Below, one piece after another: positions 40,405 through 49,157 of a DNA stretch of 64,000 nucleotides. The position numbers were made by a program, and so were the translations under genes. The stretch's first letter is position 1; each line of letters starts with the position of its first letter. The DNA is from Marinobacter salarius (GTDB lineage: Bacteria > Pseudomonadota > Gammaproteobacteria > Pseudomonadales > Oleiphilaceae), in contig CP007152.1 in NCBI GenBank assembly GCA_000831005.1, forward strand, positions 4,402,001 to 4,466,000, written 5' to 3'. Below the pieces are notes generated by a model that worked only from the letters and a program-made list of their open reading frames with translations, was not told the origin of the DNA and searched no databases.

Positions 40405-40816
40405 GCTAGATCAGGCAATAAGCGTTGCGACAAAGGCACACTTTGGACAAGTTGATAAATCTGGTCAGCCATATATTTTACATCCGCTTCGGTTGATGTT
40501 TCGGTTTGAAGCTGAAGTTGAAATGATAGTGGCAGTAATGCATGACGTAATTGAAGATAGTGACTTTACCTATGAAGATCTTAAAAACATTGGCTTTTCA
40601 AATGATGTGATGGAGGCGCTTGACTGTTTAACTAAGCGAGAGAATGAGGACTACGAGAGATTCATATTGCGAGCATCTAAAAATAGTTTGGCTAGGAAAA
40701 TCAAAATAGAAGACATAAAAGATAATTTGGATTTAACTAGGCTCAATGATATCACTGAAAAAGACTTGCAAAGGGCTGAAAAGTACCATCGAGCTTTGAA
40801 GGCGTTAAGTACTTGA
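40394..40816 (+). CDS. Small alarmone hydrolase (HD domain), likely immunity protein
   Basis: About 140 residues with the MESH1/SpoT-hydrolase motifs in order: ATKAHFGQ, PYILHPLR, VAVMHDVIEDS (the HD pair and following ED), LTKRENEDY, and KIEDIKDNLD for the last metal/base contact. The length fits a single-domain small alarmone hydrolase. The start is GTG 40394 or TTG 40397, overlapping the upstream gene. Placed after a RelA/SpoT-type toxin, it would destroy the toxin's nucleotide product, as the hydrolase antitoxins of toxSAS pairs do. That role is inferred. Confidence 0.85.
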   Translation: MLSKLDQAISVATKAHFGQVDKSGQPYILHPLRLMFRFEAEVEMIVAVMHDVIEDSDFTYEDLKNIGFSNDVMEALDCLTKRENEDYERFILRASKNSLARKIKIEDIKDNLDLTRLNDITEKDLQRAEKYHRALKALST

Positions 40817-40846
40817 TCAAGATGGAAACGTCAGGTTACATACTTT

Positions 40847-41137
40847 ATGCCCGAATCCAAAACCTTAGAGACTGAAATAAGCATCAAAGAACCATTGAAA
40901 ACGGTATTGAGAAAATATTGCCACGTTGAGTGCTACGACCCTCAGTTGATAAGAGAAGCAATTAGCACTGGAAAGGGATTCCCGTACGACGTGAGCTTGT
41001 TTAAGACCCAGTTGCGGGAAGCAATCGACAATAGGCTTATCTCGCCGGAAGAATACGAAGAATTAACTGAAGAAGATTTCGATTCACAGGAAGATTTGCA
41101 AGCCTGGCTAGAGGAGTTTTGGTCAGAACTTCCATAA
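40847..41137 (+). CDS. Hypothetical small acidic protein, 96 aa
   Basis: MPESKTLETEISIKEPLKTVLRKYCHVECYDPQLIREAISTGKGFPYDVSLFKTQLREAIDNRLISPEEYEELTEEDFDSQEDLQAWLEEFWSELP, read here in segments: a basic N-terminal third and a very acidic tail. It follows the hydrolase by 30 bp on the same strand. The composition (many Glu/Asp, Trp near the end) and position suit an orphan immunity protein of a toxin cassette, but no family was recognised. Confidence 0.55.
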   Translation: MPESKTLETEISIKEPLKTVLRKYCHVECYDPQLIREAISTGKGFPYDVSLFKTQLREAIDNRLISPEEYEELTEEDFDSQEDLQAWLEEFWSELP

Positions 41138-41346
41138 GCATGTTTGGAGAGCTGGAACTATTGGTTAGCTTTGTAGTGTAAAATTTTGTACCTACTCCCA
41201 GATACTCGTAAGCAGCCGCCGCCTTCATCACAAGATCTTCATCTCTGCAGATGAGGAGATGACAGAACGATGCTATCCCAGCGTGCGTCATGTCGCTTAA
41301 TGATGCCCTGAATCGCCGCCCTTTGTGCATTTTTTAATCCCGATAA

Positions 41347-41958
41347 TTGTAGTAGCCCCCATTTAAACCGGACACCTTGGTAGAAGCAAAGGCCTAAGCA
41401 TAGACCTAGTGCAAAGGAGTGTCCAAGGTGGAGAAAATCGAAGTCATAACCGGAGTGCGGCGTCGTCGCCGGTATTCCGCGCAGGAGAAGGCATTCATGG
41501 TCGCCGAGTGTGAGCGGCCTGGTATGTCGGTATCGCTTGTCGCACGACGTCATGGTATATCAGCAAGTCTGTTGTTCCGTTGGAAGAAGCTGATGAAAGA
41601 CGGTGGCATGTCCGCGATTGAATCTGGTGATGAGGTTGTCAGTGCATCCGAGATGAAAGCCCTGAACAAGAAGGTCCGGGAGCTGGAGCGGATGTTGGGC
41701 CGCAAGACGATGGAAGCTGAAATACTCCGGGAAGCCCTGGAGGTGGCTCAGTCAAAAAAGTTGATCTCGCGCATGGTCGCCAGAAAGGCAGAAGTCCGAG
41801 ATACAACAAGCAGGACGATGACCGGCATTTGCCGTTTATCCGAGAGCTGTGCGATGCCCGTGCTGCCAATGGCTATCGAAGGATCACTGCTCGGCTGAAT
41901 CGGTTGCTGGCAGCAAACGACGAGCGAGTGAACCACAAGCGCGTGTATCGACTGATAC
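41347..41958 (+). mobile_element. IS3-family (IS2-group) element, truncated
   Basis: It begins near TAGTAGCCCCCATTTAAACCGGACACC, the usual end type of IS2-like elements. It contains all of orfA and the first ~60 codons of orfB (HLPFIRELCDARAANGYRRITARLNR... VNHKRVYRL), then is cut at about 41955. The distal two thirds, including the catalytic core, are gone. Confidence 0.75.
41419..41800 (+). pseudogene. IS2-type OrfA (intact HTH) running into an orfB fragment
   Basis: The frame from GTG 41419 gives VEKIEVITGVRRRRRYSAQEKAFMVAECERPGMSVSLVARRHGISASLLFRWKKLMKDGG, the HTH of IS2-group OrfA, then a leucine-zipper-like helix (KKVRELERMLGRKTMEAEILREALEVAQ). OrfA alone represses or assists the transposase. 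The frame then runs into out-of-frame orfB sequence to 41898. With orfB truncated, no active transposase can be made. Confidence 0.8.
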
Positions 41959-41983
41959 CGCCCCTACCTTATTAGGTGATTAA

Positions 41984-42250
41984 ATGTGCAAATTAGAAAG
42001 AATAAAGAAGGAACGAAAAGCGCTTGAAAGAATGCTGCTAAGTAAACAAGGTGATAGCGCTGCAAGTGAGGCTTATAAGGCACTGCGACCATATTTCGAT
42101 AAGGTTGATAATATGAATAGCTACTATCCTATTGGTCGCATAAGGCTGGCCCGCTTGTTCTTGGAAAGCGACCTCAGCAATGATAAGGAGCTATTTTCAT
42201 GTTATGGGAGATTTGCGAATCTTGTAGAGGGTGTGGAAGTGTATTCCTGA
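41984..42250 (+). CDS. Hypothetical protein, 88 aa
   Basis: MCKLERIKKERKALERMLLSKQGDSAASEAYKALRPYFDKVDNMNSYYPIGRIRLARLFLESDLSND... is a mostly helical, A/T-rich gene starting shortly after the IS2-type fragment's broken end. It resembles in size and composition the small genes around the toxin locus. No family was recognised. It could be another orphan immunity gene. Confidence 0.5.
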   Translation: MCKLERIKKERKALERMLLSKQGDSAASEAYKALRPYFDKVDNMNSYYPIGRIRLARLFLESDLSNDKELFSCYGRFANLVEGVEVYS

Positions 42251-42384
42251 GAGAGTTTAGGTAATTACACTGACCTCCAGACCGTATCAGTTACGCTAAA
42301 TTGAGTTCATACTGGGCGTTGAAAGCATTGGCATCAGGCAAGGCGTAATGCCAATGCACCCACAACTAAAGGTGGACAGATCCC

Positions 42385-42501
42385 ATGAGTAAGAGTCAGG
42401 ACAGAAAAAAAGACATTAAAAAGAAACCGTTTTTAACCCCCAAGGAAAAGAAAAAGGAGAAGAACGCAAAGAAAAATGAAACCGATGTACTGGGACATTG
42501 A
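42385..42501 (+). CDS. Lysine-rich small protein, 38 aa
   Basis: The short frame MSKSQDRKKDIKKKPFLTPKEKKKEKNAKKNETDVLGH follows AAAGGTGGACAG as ribosome site. Very similar Lys-rich ~40-residue proteins (MSK.QD.KK...KKP..TPKEKK..K) recur in pseudomonads and Marinobacter in my recollection. Function is unknown. It lies in the 290-bp gap before selO, which runs on the other strand. Confidence 0.65.
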   Translation: MSKSQDRKKDIKKKPFLTPKEKKKEKNAKKNETDVLGH

Positions 42502-42540
42502 TTTCAGGAGCCGCTGAAAGCGCCTGGATCAGGGGCGCGA

Positions 42541-44256
42541 TCAGGATGAGCAGCTAAGGTGCGACGCCCCGCCAACACCAAAGAGCTCCAGCGGCTTCAG
42601 CCTATAGTATTTTCTATCTACGGCCTCTGATTGCTCGGCGTACGGCTGCGTCATCACGTCCTGCAGTTCTCGCAGCAAAGCGTAATTACCCTCTGCCGCT
42701 TGCTGATAGGCGGGCACAACGAACCACTCTCTCAAGCTGTACTTCGGGTTAACGAGCTTCATCTGACTGGAAAGCTCCTCACGCGTGCCAGGCTGAATGA
42801 GCGATTGCCAATTTGTGAGCCACGCTGACCAACGCTTGTCTAGCCCTTCGGGATCAGCAGCATAGCTCGGGCCTTTGTAGAAGCTCTTCTTGAGTGGCTC
42901 AATGTCATCTGGCAACGAGGAGAGTTCCCGGAAGAACATCGTGTAGTCAACAGACGTTTGCATCATCAGCGTTGCCAGCTCGCGGAATAAAGCCGCGTCA
43001 AACGCGTCGAGTCCGAGTTTGGCCGCCCACATCGTCTCCATTTGCGCCTGCATCACCTTTGGGAAATCACTTTGAATGTCCTTCAGCTGCTGCAGACAGT
43101 CTGGATGCTCTGCCAATAAAGGCCGAACCGCCGAACAGAACGAGTGGAAATTGCGTTCGGCCGCTGCTGGTTGGTTGAGGAACGCGAAGTGATTTCCCCC
43201 GCCCGTCCATGGCTGGTACTGCGGATCAAACACATCGCAGAACCCGAAGGGTCCATAGTCGAGCGTGAAGCCGCCCGCGGCACAGTTGTCGCTGTTGAAG
43301 TTACCCTGGCAGTAGCCAACACGGATCCAGTTGGCGACAAGCGAGGTCAGTCGGCTGCGGAACTCATGTGCGAGCGACACCACTTTTTCAGCTGTGGTCC
43401 GCGACCGATCGATAACGTCATCGTACTCGCGATCAATCAGGTGCAAGACGATCTTCTCGAGCTCCTCCATCGCCTGCGGGTGTTCCTGCTTGCGGGCACG
43501 ACGACTAAAGAGCTCCAGCTGCCCTACCCGAATGAACGAAGGTGCAACACGCGTCGAGATGGCCACTGGCTCGGATACAAGAATATCGGGATCTACCGAG
43601 CGTGAACCCTCCGAATACCAGGGGCGCCTGACTTTTTCGGTTTTCGACACGTACAGACTCAGAGACCGTGACGTGGGCACGCCCAGCGCGTGCATATGCT
43701 CCTGGGCCAGGAACTCCCGCACACTGGAACGCAGAACTGCCCGGCCGTCTGCGCCGCGGCAGTAGGGCGTGCGCCCTGCCCCTTTTAACTGCATTTCCCA
43801 GCGCTGCTTGTTAATGACAGCCTCGAGCACAGAAATCGCGCGGCCGTCGCCGTAGCCATTGCCAGTCTGGAACGGGCATTGTTGGTAGAATTCGGTGCCG
43901 TAGATGGAAAGTGCATAGCCACACGCCCACCCCACGTTGCGCAGAGGCTCCGGAACATGCGACAAGTCGCCGGAGAACATACGGATGAAGTCGCTGGACT
44001 GCGCCATGCTGTCGGCGAAACCCAGTTCGTGAAACAGGTTTTTCCCATGGGCGACGTATTCGGGGTTTTCGATGGGCGTGGGGCTAACCGGAACATAGTG
44101 GCCCGAGAAGACTTGTCTTGGCGCGTGATCAGCTCCGTTTGCTTTCCCCTCAGGGTCGCAGTTGAGCGTGTCCATGAGTGAATAGTCTGCCAGCGGTGCG
44201 AGATCGTCGAGGGTCGCGACCGTTGTAGGCATTTCCAAATGATGTCGCGTTAACAT
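42541..44256 (-). CDS. selO: Protein adenylyltransferase SelO (YdiU/UPF0061)
   Basis: An intact 571-residue pseudokinase-fold enzyme that transfers AMP to proteins under redox stress. Family blocks: GYGDGRAISVLEAVI, MQLKGAGRTPYCRGADGRAVLRSSVREFLAQEHMHALGVPTSRSLSL, RVGYCQGNFNSDNCAAGGFTLDYGPFGFCD (metal/ATP site, D in DYGPF). The usual C-terminal Cys is present in SCSS. The ATG at 44256 follows GAGGAG by eight bases. It is divergent from the membrane-protein gene at 44327. Confidence 0.95.
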   Translation of the reverse strand: MLTRHHLEMPTTVATLDDLAPLADYSLMDTLNCDPEGKANGADHAPRQVFSGHYVPVSPTPIENPEYVAHGKNLFHELGFADSMAQSSDFIRMFSGDLSHVPEPLRNVGWACGYALSIYGTEFYQQCPFQTGNGYGDGRAISVLEAVINKQRWEMQLKGAGRTPYCRGADGRAVLRSSVREFLAQEHMHALGVPTSRSLSLYVSKTEKVRRPWYSEGSRSVDPDILVSEPVAISTRVAPSFIRVGQLELFSRRARKQEHPQAMEELEKIVLHLIDREYDDVIDRSRTTAEKVVSLAHEFRSRLTSLVANWIRVGYCQGNFNSDNCAAGGFTLDYGPFGFCDVFDPQYQPWTGGGNHFAFLNQPAAAERNFHSFCSAVRPLLAEHPDCLQQLKDIQSDFPKVMQAQMETMWAAKLGLDAFDAALFRELATLMMQTSVDYTMFFRELSSLPDDIEPLKKSFYKGPSYAADPEGLDKRWSAWLTNWQSLIQPGTREELSSQMKLVNPKYSLREWFVVPAYQQAAEGNYALLRELQDVMTQPYAEQSEAVDRKYYRLKPLELFGVGGASHLSCSS

Positions 44257-44326
44257 AATAGGGACTCCTCTTTATCTATCATACACTTCTAACTCACGGA
44301 TACAGATTCAGGGACGACATTGAACC

Positions 44327-45484
44327 ATGGGTAAACAGCGCTTTCGTTACTCTGCCAGCATTCTCAAACCCAGCCACCTGTTTGCAACAATCGGAGCCTT
44401 GCTGACGATTTTGCTTGGAAGTCTGCTGCTATTGGCACTGCCTAACCTCGGTGAACTGGATTTCAGCCAACTATACCTGGACGAACACGGTAACGTGCCT
44501 TTCGAACTGCACCTAATTGCGTTGTGTTTGCTGCTGGGTTGCGTCGTGGCGTTTGTTAATCGCCGGGTCTGGCTGGAACTGGACAGCGAGAATCTGACGA
44601 TTCACATCCCGCGGTTGACCGGCCTCGGGCTAATGGGATTTACCACCGGAGACCACCGCATTCCGTTAAATACTATTCGGAAAGTTGAGCTGACCGCCGT
44701 TACGGGATTCCGGAATATGGCTCAGGCACTTCAGCAGTCAAAACTCAGTCTCGTTACCGACAGGCGGACCTATCGTCTGCAACCCTACCATTTTTTGAGA
44801 GAGGGCCACCCGGATCACCGTATCGGCATGGGCAGCGCCTTTGGAAAGCCCAAGGCGAGATTGGAATCCATCATTACCGAGGCCCCTCTTGTCAAAGCTC
44901 TGTCCGGAATCACCGGCAACGTGGAGTTTACGTCGACCCAAACTGATCGAACCGGGCCATTGGCCAACCATTTCAACTTATTGAAACACAAAGGCATGGT
45001 GCTACAGCTAATTCTGCTGGCTGTGCTCGGCACCTATGCTCTCGTTGACTACGTACTGCTCACCAACTATCTCGTGATTGGTGACTTGCCACTTTGGCCA
45101 TTCATTTCAACCGGGCTGCTGCTCGGTGTTTTGGGGGTTCAACTGGGTAAAGGTGCTCCCCGAGCAGAGCGCTTCGGCCTTGCTGCCCTGCTCTGTATCA
45201 TCGCCTTCGCCGCCACCTATCCCGGTCTTCAGCGGTACGCGTTGGTGGTATCCCCCGAACCACTGTCCGTTGCCTACGACAACACTGAAACCGGCTACTT
45301 TGAACATTCGCATTACCCTGCGATTGACCAACGGGAAAGCAGTATCCCTGAATATTGGCAGAGCCTTCCCTCAGAAGTGACTTACACCTTCTTCCTGCAT
45401 GAATCGGAACTGGGCTTTGTCCTGATTGATATGGCGGCCGTTTACGAGAAAAGCCGTGCTTTCTATCGGGAGGATGGCCGCTAA
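44327..45484 (+). CDS. Hypothetical inner-membrane protein
   Basis: A 385-residue protein with two N-terminal helices (LFATIGALLTILLGSLLLLALP and LHLIALCLLLGCVVAFV). A soluble beta-rich stretch follows with PH-like character (LELDSENLTIHIPRLTGLGLMGFTTGDHRIPLNTIRKVEL). Three more helices lie around residues 226-300, and then comes a C-terminal periplasmic or cytosolic tail. No family was firmly recognised. It lies divergent to selO. Confidence 0.75.
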   Translation: MGKQRFRYSASILKPSHLFATIGALLTILLGSLLLLALPNLGELDFSQLYLDEHGNVPFELHLIALCLLLGCVVAFVNRRVWLELDSENLTIHIPRLTGLGLMGFTTGDHRIPLNTIRKVELTAVTGFRNMAQALQQSKLSLVTDRRTYRLQPYHFLREGHPDHRIGMGSAFGKPKARLESIITEAPLVKALSGITGNVEFTSTQTDRTGPLANHFNLLKHKGMVLQLILLAVLGTYALVDYVLLTNYLVIGDLPLWPFISTGLLLGVLGVQLGKGAPRAERFGLAALLCIIAFAATYPGLQRYALVVSPEPLSVAYDNTETGYFEHSHYPAIDQRESSIPEYWQSLPSEVTYTFFLHESELGFVLIDMAAVYEKSRAFYREDGR

Positions 45485-45559
45485 CGACCTTGAAATCGCG
45501 TCTCAAACCATCACAGTCAGATAGTGAGGTAGCCATTTCCTTAACGAAGGAGAAACGCT

Positions 45560-45886
45560 ATGAAGAGTATTAGCCGTGACGACCTCAAACAGATGAACGA
45601 AACCGAGCACGAAGATTTTGTGCTCATCAATGTCCTGCCGAGGGATGCCTTCAACCGAGAACATATCCGCACATCCATCAGTGTTCCTGTGGAGGAACCG
45701 TCCTTTTTGGAACAGGTCGAGGCAGTTACCGGCAGCAAAGATCGGAAAATCGTTGTCTACTGCGCGAACTTCGAATGTGATGCTTCTCCCAAGGCTGCCA
45801 AGAAGCTGGAAGATGCCGGCTTTACGGAAGTCTACGACTATGAAGGCGGCACCGAGGACTGGTTTAGCCGGAAACGTGCCGCTTGA
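45560..45886 (+). CDS. Rhodanese-like sulfurtransferase
   Basis: A 108-residue single rhodanese domain. It starts KSISRDDLKQMNETEHEDFVLINVLPRDAFNREHI and has the active-site loop Cys in VVYCANFECDASPKAAKKLEDAGF, and EGGTEDW near the end. It could carry sulfane sulfur or act in cyanide/thiosulfate metabolism; the substrate is not evident. The ribosome site AAGGAG lies eight bases before the ATG. A terminator follows. Confidence 0.88.
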   Translation: MKSISRDDLKQMNETEHEDFVLINVLPRDAFNREHIRTSISVPVEEPSFLEQVEAVTGSKDRKIVVYCANFECDASPKAAKKLEDAGFTEVYDYEGGTEDWFSRKRAA

Positions 45887-45914
45887 CTGGTTGCAGTAGT
45901 GAGGGATGAATCTC

Positions 45915-45944
45915 AAGGGCTGCTCAACAGGGGCAGCCTTTTTT
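45915..45944 (+). terminator. Intrinsic terminator after rhodanese gene
   Basis: GGCTGC / GCAGCC stem (45918-45923 with 45933-45938) followed directly by six T residues, 29 bp after the stop codon. Confidence 0.85.
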
Positions 45945-46010
45945 ATGACATACGCACATGCTTCGGCCTAATCCGACGGTGATGTCGTTCGGCGCTGGTG
46001 CATATCAGGT

Positions 46011-46958
46011 CTAGACCGCCTTCAGGTGCCGGCCACAGGGCGAATTGGTCATGATGTCGTGCCAGCGAGCCTGGAGCAGTCTTTCGATATGATTCCTGAT
46101 CCAGATAATCCCCGGTTCTCTATCATGGCGTGCGTGCCAGATGAGGTAGAGGCTGGTTGGATCTACATCGAAGGGTAGCTCCCCCATCCATAACCCATCG
46201 ACGAATCCGCAATCCTGGCTGATTAGCTCAGGAACGGCCGCGATGAGATTGGACTCCCTTAACACTTGAGGAACGGACGCAAAATGGTTCATTGTTGCGG
46301 CGATACGCCTGCTCTGCCCTTTTTGATCAAGATAACTGTCAACAGAACCGTGTGCGTCGCCCGACATGGTGACCAACAGATGCCGGGCTTCCAGAAACTC
46401 TTCCATGGTGATTTGCCGGCCTGCCAGCGGGTGGTCCGCCCGCATTGCGAGAACAAATCCGCTATCAAGAAGCCAGGTACTCCGCAAACTGTAATCGTGC
46501 TGGTTAAGCACGCCAATCGCGAGGTCAACGTGAGCTGATCTCAGGTCGTCGTAGCTCCCTTCAGGTGTATAGGGAACGGCGTGTACGTCCACGCCCGGCG
46601 CCTCACGCTCAAGCAAGTCAATAAGCTGACGCCAGATCATCTCGACGATGACATCGGTTACTGCAATGCGAAACGTCCGCCGGGCGGAGGCCGGGTCAAA
46701 CTGCGTAGCGCTGACGGCGTTTGTCAGCGCGAACATAGGGTCACCCACCTGATCCCATAGACTGAGCGCATAGGAGGTGGGTTCGATGTTGCGGCCCTTT
46801 CGCACAAAGAGCGGATCATTCCAGATCTGGCGCATCCTGGAAATCGCATTTGATACCGCAGGCTGCGTCATGGCCAGGCGATCCGCCGCACGAGTCACTG
46901 AACGCTCCGTCATTATGGCATCGAAGATGTACAGCAACTGGAGCTCTTGAGTTTTCAT
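46011..46958 (-). CDS. LysR-family transcriptional regulator
   Basis: A 315-residue regulator. The N-terminal HTH (MTERSVTRAADRLAMTQPAVSNAISRMRQIWNDPLFVRKGRNIEPT) is of the NodD/PcpR-like branch. The effector domain follows (FRIAVTDVIVEMIWRQLIDLLE..., ADHPLAG, VPELISQDCGFVDGLWMGELPF). It lies just downstream of the thioredoxin gene on the same strand, 18 bp apart, so the two may be co-transcribed. The target genes cannot be read. Confidence 0.92.
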   Translation of the reverse strand: MKTQELQLLYIFDAIMTERSVTRAADRLAMTQPAVSNAISRMRQIWNDPLFVRKGRNIEPTSYALSLWDQVGDPMFALTNAVSATQFDPASARRTFRIAVTDVIVEMIWRQLIDLLEREAPGVDVHAVPYTPEGSYDDLRSAHVDLAIGVLNQHDYSLRSTWLLDSGFVLAMRADHPLAGRQITMEEFLEARHLLVTMSGDAHGSVDSYLDQKGQSRRIAATMNHFASVPQVLRESNLIAAVPELISQDCGFVDGLWMGELPFDVDPTSLYLIWHARHDREPGIIWIRNHIERLLQARWHDIMTNSPCGRHLKAV

Positions 46959-46976
46959 AGTAAGTTCTCGGCGTAA

Positions 46977-47300
46977 CTATAAGTGCCCTTTAACGAACGT
47001 TCTCAACTGGCTGAGGCTCCCTGCCCCGGCATGTTGGGCAATCACATCGCCATCCTGAAACAGGGCCAATGTTGGAATGCCACGGATACGCATTTTTGCA
47101 GTAATCTCCGGGCTATCATCCACGTTGACCTTGGCAACGGTCAGTTGCTCACTGAACTCATCGGCGATGTCCTCAAGCAGCGGGGCTACCGTCTTGCAAG
47201 GGCCACACCAGGGTGCCCAGAAGTCAACCAGAACTGTCCGGTCGCTCTGAACAACCGCTTCTTCAAAATTCGCATCGGTTACATGAACAATGGTCGTCAT
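46977..47300 (-). CDS. trxA: Thioredoxin
   Basis: A 107-residue thioredoxin with the active site WAPWCGPCK, the cis-Pro region (RGIPTLALFQDG) and DDSPEITAKMRIRG. It reduces disulfides in the cytoplasm. It may be a secondary thioredoxin and not the main housekeeping copy, as it sits beside a LysR gene. Start ATG at 47300 is followed by TTIVHVTDANFEEAV. Confidence 0.92.
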   Translation of the reverse strand: MTTIVHVTDANFEEAVVQSDRTVLVDFWAPWCGPCKTVAPLLEDIADEFSEQLTVAKVNVDDSPEITAKMRIRGIPTLALFQDGDVIAQHAGAGSLSQLRTFVKGHL

Positions 47301-47418
47301 AATATCTGCTCCTGAATGGAATTGCTCACTTTCAATACTGGGTCCTCCAAGCTGATAGCACTAATTTCAGTGCCATATAGATCCCATTTCTCACAATGAT
47401 GGGTTGGCATAGAGCCCG

Positions 47419-48443
47419 TTAAAGGCGCTTACTGAATACCAGCCCACCCCACGCAAGCGTGCGGTTTCCGGTCCCGCTCTTAATTTCGGAGCTCTGGACC
47501 CGGAGCACGTAACTCAACTCGGTGCCAGCGACGAAACTGTGGGTATAGCCCGCCCAGATTTCCGCCAGGAGCATGTTAAGGTCGTTGGCACCCAGTTCGT
47601 GGTCGGAGTGCCTGAATTGGCCTTGAAGGAACGCATTGTAGGCCCGAGCTTTAACAGACACGCCGCCCCAGAAATAGTGCTCCCGGCCGCCAGGGGCCGC
47701 GACTCCCGGCGCTCGTTCGCCGTAGGCATAAGCTCAGGGTTGAAACGATTGTCCGGGGAGGAAATGAGCCCATCCCGAAAAACAAGCGCGGCACCAAACT
47801 CAGTCAGATAACCCACCGACCCGAAATACGTGACTTTGAATTGCTGGTCCGGCCGGCTTTCATCCAGATACTGATGATAGGCAGCGGAGTATCGGAATGT
47901 TGGTTCCCCGCCATTGGAGACCTGATGGTCCCAGCCGTTGGCACGGTCACTTCCTACCACCTTGTGAACCGCATTCTGACCCGATTTAAAAACATCCAGG
48001 CCCAGCACTCCGACGGTCATCGAGGTGGTCCACCCGGAATCGTCACTCAGGGTCCTGTAACTATGGCTTGACGATAAATAAACGAGGCTGCTGTAGGGAC
48101 GATCATCCCGATCGATATCCCTCGCCTTGATTTCCTCAGGGGTGAATCCGTAGATGCCAAATTCCAGGGCTGCACTTTCGGGCTCGTTAATATCTGCGCC
48201 AATACCCGACAACACGAACCTGTCCAGGTTTTGGCTGATTCCGGAAACCGGATTTCCCAGGAAGTCCTCCGAGTTTGAGGAATAGGTTATGGCCAAACCT
48301 GCGGTGTAATCCCGATCGGTTTGGGTGGGTGCAAAAAGATCATTGTCCGTAGAAAGCGCAATGACAGAATCAGAGTTCTCAGCATGAGCCATCGGAGACA
48401 AAACCAGAACAGTGAGAAAAAGTACAAGCAGACGATGAGACAT
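47419..48443 (-). pseudogene. lpxR: Lipid A 3'-O-deacylase LpxR-like (one frameshift)
   Basis: An outer-membrane enzyme of the DUF2219/LpxR family. The start at 48443 gives a signal peptide (SHRLLVLFLTVLVLSPMAHA). Then comes STDNDLFAPTQTDRDYTAGLAITYSS, which carries the catalytic Asn/Asp residues and ends in TDRDYT, typical of the family. YSSLVYLSSSHSYR follows. One base appears lost at about 47685 (CC where CCC is expected). After it EHYFWGGVSVKARAYNAFLQGQF... completes the barrel to a stop at 47419. The repaired protein has about 340 residues. It removes the 3'-acyloxyacyl chain of lipid A. Confidence 0.85.
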
Positions 48444-48857
48444 GGCCAACTCCGAAAGACGATAGGTCGGAAACAAGTTGGCTGCTATTTTTCAACTGAA
48501 CGCCTTGCGCGACTAATCAGGGCTCGATATTGAAAACATCATGTATTTTGATGAATAGGTGTTTGTACTGCGATGTTTACATCGTTGTCGGCGGGGCGGG
48601 TTCTATAAAACGATTTAAGTTAGTCCTTTAACATATTGTATTTAATTTATTTCCATGCATTTCGATAAAATCAGTCAAGATAGGAGACATCGAAGTAAGT
48701 CGCCGAAAAGCTCTATTTATCAGTTTTGGTGATGTGACTCATGCGGCCTCCTGATTATTCGTGACCTCTCTTCAAGCTCATACTCCACTCCATCTGATCT
48801 CGCGCCGATTGGCGAAACGGAGATCAGCCTTCGCTTATCAAAACTGGAGAACATGTT
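48444..48857. other. Intergenic region, no gene seen
   Basis: About 410 bases between divergent genes, A/T-rich in the middle (48600-48720). No frame with natural composition was found. The last part carries the ribosome site (CTGGAGAAC) of the small secreted-protein gene. Promoters for both flanking genes probably lie here, but no clear boxes were assigned. Confidence 0.4.
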
Positions 48858-49109
48858 ATGCGTACAACTGTACTGGTTGCCCTTACATCACTCTTAGCCG
48901 CTGCTGCGCTGCCTGCACACGCGACCCTGGCTGATCGGAAATCGGACGAGACTCATTTTGAAAACGCTCAACCGGCCCCGTACAGCGGCCAGCTCGTCAT
49001 ACGTGGTGAGATACAGGACCGTGATGCAGCAGGCCGTTCAGCAGAACCCGCCCCCTACAGCGGTCACATCGTTATCCGAGGTGAAGTGCGGCCTGAAAGC
49101 CACGGTTGA
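48858..49109 (+). CDS. Small secreted protein with duplicated APYSG-VIRGE motif
   Basis: An 83-residue protein with a Sec signal peptide (RTTVLVALTSLLAAAALPAHA). The short mature part contains the same motif twice, QPAPYSGQLVIRGEI and EPAPYSGHIVIRGEV, about 24 residues apart. No known domain was recognised. A GGAG ribosome site lies nine bases before ATG and a terminator follows the stop, so it is a self-contained transcription unit. Confidence 0.7.
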   Translation: MRTTVLVALTSLLAAAALPAHATLADRKSDETHFENAQPAPYSGQLVIRGEIQDRDAAGRSAEPAPYSGHIVIRGEVRPESHG

Positions 49110-49131
49110 GCGATAAGTCTTTCTTTGCGTC

Positions 49132-49157
49132 TTGGCACCAGGGACGGTGCTTTTTTG
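49132..49157 (+). terminator. Intrinsic terminator
   Basis: GCACC / GGTGC stem (49135-49139 with 49146-49150) followed by six T residues. It serves the small secreted-protein gene and overlaps the end of the convergent gene's stop region. Confidence 0.75.

Noticed and set aside
41037..41330. Minus-strand frame opposite 40847-41137, with a possible small-toxin look (DEDLVMKAAAAYEYLGV).
   Set aside because: It has no good start, overlaps a better plus-strand gene and needs a frame change to reach its more natural N-terminal part.
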